A stretch of 7,770 nt of DNA from an uncultured Ureaplasma sp. (GTDB taxonomy: Bacteria > Bacillota_I > Bacilli_A > Mycoplasmatales > Mycoplasmoidaceae). A program made the position numbers and the translations under genes. Location: the NCBI GenBank assembly GCA_910589685.1, contig CAJUTA010000040.1, forward strand, positions 1 to 7,770, written 5' to 3'. A model generated the notes under the pieces. It was not told where the DNA came from and searched no databases. It saw nothing but the letters and a program-made list of their open reading frames with translations. Below, piece by piece: positions 1-7,625 of this stretch; the first letter of the stretch is position 1; every line of letters starts with the position of its first letter.

Positions 1-257
1 AATTTATCCATCGTTTCTTGTTTAACATTAGAAATAATTAATAAACGTTTGTGAATACGACGTTCAAATTGTTCACGACTTGATTTGTTAACATGTGGAG
101 AACGCAGAATTGTAAAAATTTCTGTTTTTGTTGGTAATGGAATAGGACCTTTAATTTCAGCATTAGTTGACTTTGCAACTTCAATTATTTTTTTAATTGA
201 TTGGTCTAATAATTTATGGTCATATGAATAAAGCTTTATTCTTAATCCTTGATTCAT
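1..257 (-). CDS. rpsJ: 30S ribosomal protein S10 (partial, C-terminus beyond the left edge)
   Basis: S10 is a small-subunit protein of the 30S head, and in many bacteria it also acts as NusE in transcription antitermination. The visible part covers residues 1-85 of a protein usually about 102 residues long. It starts MNQGLRIKLYSYDH and carries the family signatures IKGPIPLPTK and, near residues 57-72, VNKSSREQFERRIHKR, which is the conserved S10 loop and second-half signature. The ATG at 255-257 is supported by a perfect AAGGAGG Shine-Dalgarno at 270-276, 12 bases upstream. The gene is separated from the upstream operon by 201 bases with its own likely promoter. In most bacteria rpsJ is the first gene of the S10-spc ribosomal operon, so rplC would be expected beyond the left edge (inference). 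Confidence 0.97.
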   Translation of the reverse strand, partial: MNQGLRIKLYSYDHKLLDQSIKKIIEVAKSTNAEIKGPIPLPTKTEIFTILRSPHVNKSSREQFERRIHKRLLIISNVKQETMDK

Positions 258-269
258 TTTATTTAGTTG

Positions 270-276
270 CCTCCTT
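270..276 (-). promoter_or_regulatory. Strong Shine-Dalgarno of rpsJ
   Basis: The minus strand reads AAGGAGG, a full match to the anti-Shine-Dalgarno, ending 12 bases before the rpsJ ATG. It is one of only two strong ribosome binding sites in the window and fixes the S10 start. The base of a small hairpin (277-295) abuts it directly, so folding of the leader could affect ribosome access. Confidence 0.9.
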
Positions 277-295
277 GTAACGATTTTCTTGTTAC
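277..295 (-). promoter_or_regulatory. Small hairpin abutting the rpsJ ribosome binding site
   Basis: On the minus strand GTAAC (291-295) can pair with GTTAC (277-281) across a 9-base loop. The 3' arm ends right next to the Shine-Dalgarno at 270-276. A second GTAAC copy at 321-325 could compete for the same GTTAC arm, which allows alternative folds. The stem has only 5 pairs, so on its own this is a weak structure; a regulatory role is inferred. Confidence 0.35.
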
Positions 296-325
296 GAATC
301 AATCGGATTACTATAAATAAGTTAC

Positions 326-358
326 CTGATAACCCGACAACTAATATTGGTGTATCAG
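326..358 (-). promoter_or_regulatory. Hairpin in the rpsJ 5' leader
   Basis: On the minus strand CTGATA (353-358) pairs perfectly with TATCAG (326-331). After a single bulged base at 352, ACC (349-351) pairs with GGT (332-334). That gives nine pairs around a 14-base loop (335-348). The element sits in the middle of the roughly 120-base leader and contains most of its G and C in an otherwise A/T-dominated gap. No run of U follows it, so it does not look like an intrinsic terminator. A role in feedback control of the ribosomal operon is possible but unproven; I do not recognise it as a named leader family. Confidence 0.45.
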
Positions 359-386
359 CAATCTTAAAAATAGAAAAACCAAAATA

Positions 387-392
387 ATTATA
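387..392 (-). promoter_or_regulatory. -10 box of the likely rpsJ promoter
   Basis: The minus strand carries a perfect TATAAT within AATATATAATTATT. The hexamer 17 bases upstream (410-415) reads TTTATT, a poor match to TTGACA; weak -35 elements are common in mollicutes. Transcription would start near 380 at a GG, giving a leader of about 120 bases before the rpsJ ATG. The position, in the gap after the upstream operon and ahead of a gene with a strong Shine-Dalgarno, supports it. In such AT-rich DNA a TATAAT can also occur by chance. Confidence 0.55.
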
Positions 393-458
393 TATTATTT
401 CTATAAAAAAATAAATTATTTTAGACAAAATAAAATGAAATATTTTTGATTTAAAAAA

Positions 459-1541
459 TTATTTTTTTGATAAATTTGATAAATAATATTGCAAGTGATT
501 ATATAATTCATCAAAACATTGATCTATATTAGTTTCAGCTAAATTTCTATAGTATTCAATATCTGAACCAAAAACATCATCATTTGTGCGATTTGGTTCT
601 AATTTATCTGCTAAATAAAGCACTTTTGTTAATAAATCAGGTTTATCTAAAAAATAATCAAATGGCTTAGTGTGTCTTGCAATTGCATTCAAAATTTTAT
701 TATTTGAAAAACAAAAATTACTTTGTAATAGATAAGATCCAATATATCCATGTAGTAATTTAGGATGTTTATAGTCATATATACCTAAAATATTCATAGC
801 AATTGTTTCTTGTTCTAATAATGGCATTTCTTTTGCAATATCATGATAAATACCTGCTGAAAATGCTAAATTTGCTTGACATTGATCATGAATCATCATC
901 AATTTTTGAGCATATTGAGCGACACGCAATGAGTGAGAAAAACGATGATTTGACATTAAAGATTCAATTCTTTGAATTGCATATAGGCCATTATCATTAA
1001 TATATTCCAAAACAGAATAAGGAATTTCATACTTTTTAACAAATTTTCTTAATTTTGTTGAACTTATATTCAAACATTCATTGTTCAAAATGATTGGTTT
1101 AAAATCAAGATATTTTTTTAATTTTAAATTGTTTCTATTTGCTACAACAAATTTAACTTGCATAGCTAATTCATTATATTTGTATCAAGTATCCAATTCA
1201 TTTCATTGATCACTTCCAATTAATAAATAAAATTTCGCATTTAAATATTGCTTTTTTAATTCATTAATTGTATTAAATGTATATGAATCAAAATCATTTT
1301 TAATTTCTAAATCTGAAATTATTAATTTTTTATATCCACTAAATGCTATTTTTAGCATATTAAGACGATCAATAGAACTAATTGGGTATTTTTCTTTATA
1401 AGAAGTTTTTCCAGTTGGAATAACAATAGTCAAATCAGGGTTTATTTTTTCTTGAGCACAATTCAAAATATTTAAATGTCCATAATGAATTGGATTAAAT
1501 GTTCCACCAAAAATTAGAATTTTAAATGATGGCAAATTCAT
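459..1541 (-). CDS. nadD: Fused nicotinate-nucleotide adenylyltransferase (NadD) and YqeK-type HD-domain hydrolase
   Basis: A 360-residue cytoplasmic two-domain protein. The N-terminal part (about 1-175) is NadD, which makes deamido-NAD from nicotinate mononucleotide and ATP. It shows the nucleotidyltransferase signature GGTFNPIHYGHL (about 12-23), IGSDQW near 108-113 and ISSTKLR at 159-165. The C-terminal part (about 190-360) is a YqeK-like HD domain: H199 and H203 in NHRFSHSLRVA, H233-D234 in YHDIAKEMP, H264, H290 in ARHT, and LADKLEP at 311-317. B. subtilis-type YqeK hydrolyses diadenosine tetraphosphate symmetrically at a di-metal centre. W113 and W119 are TGA codons. The ATG at 1539-1541 is supported by AGGAG at 1551-1555. 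The first 20 bases overlap yqeH. The same NadD-YqeK fusion is known in Mycoplasma genitalium (MG240), so this is a lineage trait and not a sequencing artefact. Confidence 0.95.
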
Positions 1542-2604
1542 TCAAGAACACTCCTATATTTTTTCTTACTTTAATTTTAACTAATTGTGCTCCAAAATTT
1601 ATACTAATTAAGCCGAGACCAACAATTGATAAATTGTATTTTTTATGTTCATCTAATTTAAATTCATACTCAATTCAATCCGGATTATTTTTGTATTCAA
1701 TATATTTAATTGAATCATTTTGATTTAATAAATTTTTTTCTAAATTAATTGTCTTTATTCTGTTCAATTTGACTTCATTTGAAAAATAAAATGTAAAATT
1801 TGTTTTTCTTCCACAAACATAAGATAGAAATGCAATTTTTTCAATCATTATTGTTTGATCAATATTCAAAAAATAATTTTTTGGTCTAATTTGTTTATTT
1901 AGAATCAATTTTTTAATATTTTTTGAATCTAAATAATTACAAACGTTTGATTCATCAATTAAACCAGGACTGTCAATTATTGTAAATTTTTTAAGTTTAA
2001 ATTGTTTCAAATTAATTGTTGTGTTTGTGTATGAACTAATTAATAATTTTGGTTCTAATCCATCTAATTTGCACAATGAATTAATCAAACTAGACTTTCC
2101 TATATTTGTCTTACCCAAAAATAAAATTTTCTTAAATGCATAATTTGAACATAAATATTTATATAAACGTTTTATTGATGATTTATTGTTAATTGAAACT
2201 AATAAAACTTTAGGATTACAAAACCCTGCACTAATTAGTTTCTGGCTAATAAATTCTAAAACATTTTCCCAATTACAAGATAAAGGTAAATAATCTACTT
2301 TGTTAACAAAAAATATAATTTTATCTTGATATTGTACAAGATCATAATAAATTGAATTATCTAAATTTGTAACATCTAAAACATTAGCAATCACATTATT
2401 CATTGAAAAATCTATTTTTTGTAATTGATTATCAATTAAATCGCTAATATCATTTGTATTATTTAATTCATTATAATTAAGCAAACGAAAACAACGTTGG
2501 CAAATTGGTTTATCAGGATTAACATTTTTTGTAAATCCAATATCATCAACTTTATTTGTCAATAATTTATTACAATAAAGACACTTTAAATTAGAGTAAT
2601 TCAT
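1522..2604 (-). CDS. yqeH: Ribosome biogenesis GTPase YqeH (circularly permuted, zinc-finger)
   Basis: A 360-residue GTPase needed for 30S subunit assembly in Firmicutes; family length is about 366. An N-terminal treble-clef zinc finger has C8/C11 (CLYC) and C35/C38 (CQRC). The G motifs come in the permuted order that defines the family: G4 NKVD at 101-104, a poorly conserved G5 around 137-141 (SINNK), the G1 P-loop GKTNIGKS at 164-171, then G2 near T195-T196 and G3 DSPG at 211-214. The usual G2 PGTT is YTNTT here. The C-terminal domain keeps the family pattern: CGRKTNFTFYFSNEVKLNR and, at the end, the strand IVGLGLISINFGA. One Trp is TGA (1675-1677), which would otherwise truncate the protein at residue 309; W112 is TGG. 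The start overlaps the yqeG end by 14 bases and has no well-placed Shine-Dalgarno (an AAAGGAA lies about 20 bases upstream), so translation is probably coupled to yqeG. Confidence 0.95.
1551..1555 (-). promoter_or_regulatory. Ribosome binding site of nadD-yqeK, inside the end of yqeH
   Basis: AGGAG on the minus strand lies 9 bases before the ATG at 1539-1541 and within the last codons of yqeH. It selects this ATG over nearby in-frame alternatives and makes the 20-base yqeH/nadD overlap believable. It suggests that nadD is initiated at its own site and does not rely only on coupling to yqeH. Confidence 0.8.
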
Positions 2605-3166
2605 ATGATTCGTTATTTTCTAGTTCCTTTTTGCTATTTAACAAATTATTATGTTGTAAATAACGATAGATATATTTATCAATTAAATTAACAAAAAAAT
2701 TTGTATTTTTACCAATTGAATCAACTAATGGGAGTGTTAGTATTGATTTACATTGCAATCTATTACTAATTCATATATCAGTGATTACTTGATCACCAAT
2801 AAACAAAATATCATCACAACTAATATTATACTTTCGAATAATTTGACTTGTCTTTTTTAAAAATGGTTTCCTTGCACTATAAACAAAATCATCAGGTTTT
2901 AAAAGTTCACAAAATCTTGTTACTCTTTTTTTTGTATTATTTGAGACTACTACAAAAATTATTCCTTGACTTCTAATTTTTTTAACAAAATCAAGCGCCA
3001 TTTTTGTAGGAAACTTTGTGAAATGTGGAACCAATGTATTATCTAAGTCACATATCACCATTCTAAAGCCACGATTATACAAATCATCAACAATAATGTC
3101 ATTAATATTGTTGACAAATAAACTTGGTCGAAAATAATTTAATAATTTAATATCTAATAATTTCAT
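2591..3166 (-). CDS. yqeG: YqeG family HAD IIIA-type phosphatase
   Basis: A 191-residue cytoplasmic protein of the haloacid dehalogenase superfamily, subclass IIIA, usually about 170-190 residues. The motifs are in order: motif I DLDNTLVP with nucleophile D40 and D42, motif II VVVSNNT with S75, motif III K100 in ARKP, and motif IV GDQVITD with D125 and D130. The tail NRLQCKSILTLPLVD after motif IV matches the family. The substrate is not established for YqeG, so it should be read as a predicted phosphatase only. W132 is TGA; without code 4 the protein would stop straight after motif IV. The ATG at 3164-3166 shares one base with the parC stop (TAATG), a stop-restart arrangement. Its position before yqeH is the same as in Bacillus, which supports the assignment. 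Confidence 0.94.
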
Positions 3167-5616
3167 TATTTTATATTCTCAAATATACCGGTATTTGGTA
3201 AATCATTATATCTATTATTTGAATATGCTAAATTGATACTTGCATCTAAAATATCAAAAATAATTCTTTCTCTTGTAATTTTGTAATTTGCAATAATTAA
3301 TTCAGCAAAAGTATTATCGTGATTCATATAAGTTAAGACAGAACTTTTATTAATAGCAAAAACATTAATTAAATGTTTATTTTCACATTTTAATAATTGT
3401 TTTCCAGATGAATTTCGATTTAATGTAACAAATTTTTTCATTGAAATAGTAAATATTTCATCTTGAAAAACTAGACAACATTCTGAATCTAAATCTTTAC
3501 TTAATATAGATGACAATAAAAATTCATCATCTTTTAATTTCATTGTTTTAATTCCACTTGCTGATCTTTGTAATATAGGAACATCACCAATATCAAATGA
3601 GTAACCTTTAACATTATTGTTTGTTAATGAAATCAAATATTTTTCATTTGAGTCAATTAAACAAGAATTTATTAATTCATCATCTTGTTTTAGTTTAATT
3701 CCTAAAACTTGTTTAGACTGTGGTGAAATATTGAATTCTGATAAATTTGTTCTCTTACAATATCCAAATTTTGTAATAAAGAATAATTCTTTGTTATCAA
3801 CATTTGATGAAATGATGTCGCAATAAATAATTTTGTCTGATGGACTAAAACTAACAAAATTCCCAATAAATTCACCAATCTCTTTTCAACGATATGTTTT
3901 TATTTTGTATATTGGAATTTGAATAACTTTACCAAATTTTGTAACAACTAATAATATTTCATTATTCATACATTTTTTAGCATAAAAAACAAAATCATAC
4001 TTGTTATGACCAATTTCAGAAAAACTATTTGATTCAAATGTTTTGTCACTTATAGTTTTTAAATATCCATCACGACTAGCAAATAAATAAACTTTTTGGA
4101 TTTCAATTGTTTCCATTACATCAACATTTAAATCACTAATTTGATTAGAAATTTGAGTTTTTCTATCATAACCAAATTGTTTTTTATATTCTAAAAGTTT
4201 TTGCTTTAAAGATATTTTTTGCAAATCTTGAGAATTAATTAATAATTGTAATTCGTTAATATAGTGTTCTAGACGACTGGCTTCATCAAGGAATTGTGTA
4301 ATATCAGTTTTTGACAAGCGATATAAACGTAAATTAGTAATAGCTTCAGCCTGAATTTTTGTGAAACAAAATCGATTAATTAAATTTTCTTCTGCATTTT
4401 GTTTTGAATCACTTGATCTAATAATTTCAATAACTTCAGAAATATGATTAGTTGCAATAATTAAACCTTTAACAATTTCATATCTTTGATTTGCTTTTTT
4501 TAAATCAAATTCTGCAATTCTTAATTGAATTAATAATGCATATTCTAAATAGTTTTTAAACACATCTAAAATATTTAATAATTTTGGTTTACGATTAACA
4601 ATTGCAACAAAATTAGCAGAATAATTAATTTGCAAATGAGTATTTTTAAATAAGTAGTTTTTAATTGTTGAAATATTTTTATCTTTTTTACAATCAATTA
4701 CTATTCGTATTCCATCTTTGTCAGATAAATCTTTAACACTAATAATTCCACTAATTTTTTCATCAAAAATAATATCATTTATTTCTTTAACAATTTGTGA
4801 TTTATTAGTATCATAAGGAATTTCTGTGATGATTATTTGATTTAATTTAGAATCATTAATTATTTCAAATTTTGAAGTGATAAAGAACTTACCTTTTCCA
4901 GTGTTATAAAAATCAACAATTCCTTGTTTGTTTTCAATTATTGCTCCAGTTGGAAAATCAGGACCTGGAACAATTTTTAGAATATCTTCAATTGTTAAAT
5001 TTTCATTATTTATTAATTCGATTGCACAATCAAAAACTTCATTTGGATTAAATGTTGGAATATTTGTAGCATATCCAGCAGCAATTCCAACAGCACCATT
5101 TATTAATAAATTAGGAAATAATGATGGCAAAATAGTTGGTTCTTTTTCAGAATCATCGAAGTTAAGTGCAAAATCAACTGTATCAGACTTAATATTGTCT
5201 AACATCAAATTTGCTACTCGTGATAAACGACATTCTGTATAACGCATAGCAGCTGCACTATCACCATCAATAGAACCATTATTACCATGCATGTCTAATA
5301 ATGGTATATTATTCTTTCAATTTTGAGACATTCTAACCATTGCTTCATAAATTGATGAATCTCCATGTGGATGATATTTACCAATTACTTCACCAACGGT
5401 ACGAGCTGATTTTTTATATGGTTTATCATAGTTTAAACCCAATTCATTCATTGCATATAAAATTCTTCGTTGAACTGGTTTGAGTCCATCACGGATATCT
5501 GGCAAAGCACGATCTTGAATAATATATTTTGCATAACGAGCAAAACATTCACCAACTATATTAGCAAGTGGTTTGTTAATTACTTCTGAATTAAATTTAT
5601 CCATATTATTCTTCAT
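3166..5616 (-). CDS. parC: DNA topoisomerase IV subunit A (ParC)
   Basis: An 816-residue DNA-cleaving subunit of topoisomerase IV, which decatenates daughter chromosomes together with ParE. The breakage-reunion domain has IIQDRALPDIRDGLKPVQRR (32-51), YHPHGDSSIYEAMVRM (81-96) and the catalytic pair R125-Y126. The stretch MHGNNGSIDGD (109-119) is typical of ParC; GyrA has GNFGS after DGHG. The quinolone-resistance region keeps S87 and E91, matching the susceptible E. coli residues S80 and E84. From about residue 505 a beta-pinwheel follows, with blade motifs such as SRDGYLKT, KFGKVIQIP and KFGYCKRT and no canonical GyrA box. W100 and W577 are TGA codons. The start is uncertain: ATG at 5614-5616 is used here, overlapping parE by 11 bases; ATG at 5602-5604, just after the parE stop, would shorten it by four residues. 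Confidence 0.97.
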
Positions 5617-7507
5617 ATTCAAAATTTATATTTTCATCAATTCAAACTTTACGTAATGAACTATCTTCACCCATTAATGTGTTAATTTGTTCATTAGCAA
5701 TAACAATATCATCAATTTTTATTTGTAATAATTTTCTAGTTTTAGGATTCATTGTTGTTTCTCAAAGTTGTTCAGGATTCATTTCACCTAATCCTTTATA
5801 ACGTTGAATTTCATAATTTTTATATTCTTGTCTCAATCTTTCTAATTCCATTTCATCCCAAGCATAACTAAATTGATTTGGATTAGATTTTTTAGAAATT
5901 TTATATAATGGTGGCATTGCTAAATAAATATTACCATTTTCTATAAGTGGTCGCATAAATCTAAAAAACATTGTTAATAATAATACTTGAATGTGAGATC
6001 CGTCAACATCAGCATCAGTCATAATAATAATTTTGTTGTATTTCAATTTATCTAAATTAAAATTACGCTCAATTCCTGTACCCAAGCAAGTAATGATTGT
6101 TCCGATTTCATCATTTTTTAAAACATCGCTTAATTTAGATTTTTCAACATTAATAACTTTACCTTTTAAAGGTAAAATTGCTTGATGGGATTTATCACGA
6201 CCTAGTTTTGCTGAGCCACCCGCTGAATCTCCTTCAACCAAGAATAATTCGTTTTCAATAGAATTATGTGACAATGCTGGAGTCAATTTTGAACTTAAAA
6301 TTCTCTCCGCTTGTTTGCCTTTTGTTTTTTTTAAGCTTTCTCTTGTTTTACGAGCTGATATTTTTAAATCACGATTATGAATGATTGTTTTAATTAATTC
6401 AATACCAAGTGATTTATTTTTTTCTAATCAAAGACTTAAATTCTCAATTGTAGCTTTCTTTGAAATTTCATTTGCTTCTTTAGTGAATAATTTATTTTTT
6501 GTTTGACCCTCATAATTTATCAACTTTTCGGGTACATTAACAGACACAACAGCGGTTAATCCTTCTGATATATCATCTTGATCTAGTGGAGAATCTTTAT
6601 CTTTTAATAATTTGTTATTAAAAGCAAAATTATTAAAAACAGTTAATAACCCTGATTTAAAACCATTAACATGAGAACCTCCTTCAATAGTTTTTACACT
6701 GTTTGCAAAAGATACAACTAAATCATTAATTTCATTTGTATATTGAAAAGCAACATTGACAGGAATCAAGTATTGATCATTTTTGAATTGTATTATTGGA
6801 GAAATTGTTTTAAATGATTTATTAAGATGTTGAATAAAATCATTTAAACCATTTGATGATTGAAATGTTTTACTAGTTTTATTTTCATCAATTCTAAATT
6901 CAATCAATAAATTATTAAAAAGAAATGAAGATTCCAATAAACGTTCACGAATAATCTTTTCATCAAATTTTAAATCACCAAAAATAATTGGATCAGGATG
7001 AAATAGAATTTTTGTTCCTGTTTTATTTGTTGTTCCTATTTCTTTCAGATGCTGAATAATTTTTCCACCACTAGCAAATTTGGCTTCATATTTTTTACTA
7101 TTTCTACTAACTTGACATATCACTAAATCACTTAATGCATTTACAACAGAAGAACCTACTCCATGCAATCCACCTGACGTTTTATATACAGAATCATCAA
7201 ATTTTCCACCTGCATGTAAAACAGTAAAAACAGTTTCAACCCCTGATAAACCTGTGTTTTTATTAATATCTATTGGAATACCTCGACCATTATCTTCAAT
7301 ACTAACAATATTATTTGAATGAAGTGTAATGATAATTTTATTAGCAAAACCTGCCATAACTTCATCAATTGAGTTATCTAATAATTCTCATAACAAGTGA
7401 TGTAATCCTCGTATATCAGTTGAACCAATATACATACCTGGACGTTTTCTGACAGGTTCTAATCCTTCAAGAACCTTTATATTATCTGCATTATAATCTT
7501 TATTCAT
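5606..7507 (-). CDS. parE: DNA topoisomerase IV subunit B (ParE)
   Basis: A 633-residue ATPase subunit of topoisomerase IV. The GHKL ATPase domain shows the catalytic E41 with N45 (WELLDNSIDE), DNGRGIP at 72-78 and GGLHGVGSSVVNA at 112-124. The transducer QTK is at 335-337. The TOPRIM domain has E425 in EGDSAGG and D498/D500/D502 in TDADVDG. ParE is preferred over GyrB because of HIQVLLLTMFFRFMRPLIE, MPPLYKISK and the ending MGEDSSLRKVWIDENINF, and because parC follows. Length fits ParE (about 640). Four Trp codons are TGA (in WELL, LSLW, QLWETT and KVWIDE); a fifth is TGG. The ATG at 7505-7507 is the only sensible start: an in-frame stop lies upstream and the next Met is inside RPGMYIG. No Shine-Dalgarno precedes it. 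It is the first gene of the five-gene operon. Confidence 0.97.
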
Positions 7508-7521
7508 ATAAAATATTTTAT
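7508..7521. repeat. 14-base perfect palindrome directly before the parE start codon
   Basis: ATAAAATATTTTAT is its own reverse complement. It occupies the bases immediately before the parE ATG and overlaps the end of the proposed -10 box (7520-7525). It covers the expected transcription start. All bases are A or T, so chance in this AT-rich DNA is a real explanation; an operator role is only a possibility. Confidence 0.4.
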
Positions 7522-7548
7522 GATAAACATAAAAATTAAAAAATACAA
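7520..7548 (-). promoter_or_regulatory. Likely promoter of the parE operon
   Basis: On the minus strand a -35-like TTGTAT (7543-7548) and a -10-like TATCAT (7520-7525) are separated by exactly 17 bases (7526-7542). They match 4 of 6 and 5 of 6 consensus positions. Only 12 bases lie between the -10 box and the parE ATG, so transcription would start about 5-7 bases before the start codon. That agrees with the lack of any Shine-Dalgarno, since such a transcript would be nearly leaderless. Confidence 0.55.
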
Positions 7549-7561
7549 ATTATTTTTTAAT
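7535..7561. repeat. 10-base inverted repeat upstream of parE
   Basis: ATTAAAAAAT (7535-7544) and ATTTTTTAAT (7552-7561) are exact reverse complements separated by seven bases. All stem pairs are A-T. Read on the minus strand it is followed by TTTT, so it vaguely resembles an AT-only terminator. However, it overlaps the proposed -35 element and no minus-strand gene is visible upstream of it. It may be a regulatory inverted repeat or simply a product of base composition. Confidence 0.35.
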
Positions 7562-7625
7562 ATGAAAATATATTTAAGTTGTAGATTAAAAATTTACTTA
7601 TTTATTAAGAATATGAAATATTTAA

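Noticed and set aside
440..475. Possible intrinsic terminator after nadD-yqeK (A-run, TAA, T-run on the minus strand at the gene end)
   Set aside because: The stem would consist only of A-T pairs from homopolymer runs with a 3-base loop and overlaps the last codons. It is too weak to call, and transcription may simply read on into rpsJ.
803..1000. Plus-strand ORF of 65 codons opposite the YqeK domain
   Set aside because: It lies fully inside nadD-yqeK on the other strand, whose HD-domain motifs are clear. No independent coding signal.
1526..1723. Plus-strand ORF with a hydrophobic start and a Cys resembling a lipobox (LTNCAPK)
   Set aside because: It looks briefly like a mollicute lipoprotein signal, but the minus strand here encodes the conserved C-terminal strand of YqeH and the start of NadD. 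There is no Shine-Dalgarno and the ORF has no further substance.
3617..3826. Plus-strand ORF of 69 codons opposite the ParC C-terminal domain
   Set aside because: A shadow of the ParC beta-pinwheel coding sequence with no recognisable features.
4928..5242. Plus-strand ORF of 104 codons opposite parC
   Set aside because: It is antisense to the conserved ParC cleavage domain, has no recognisable motif or ribosome binding site, and contains a frame opened only by the amino-acid constraint on parC.
3166..7507. DNA gyrase (gyrB-gyrA) instead of topoisomerase IV
   Set aside because: The subunit-specific stretches (HIQVLLLT and MPPLYKISK in the B subunit, MHGNNGSIDGD in the A subunit, no clear GyrA box) point to ParE and ParC.
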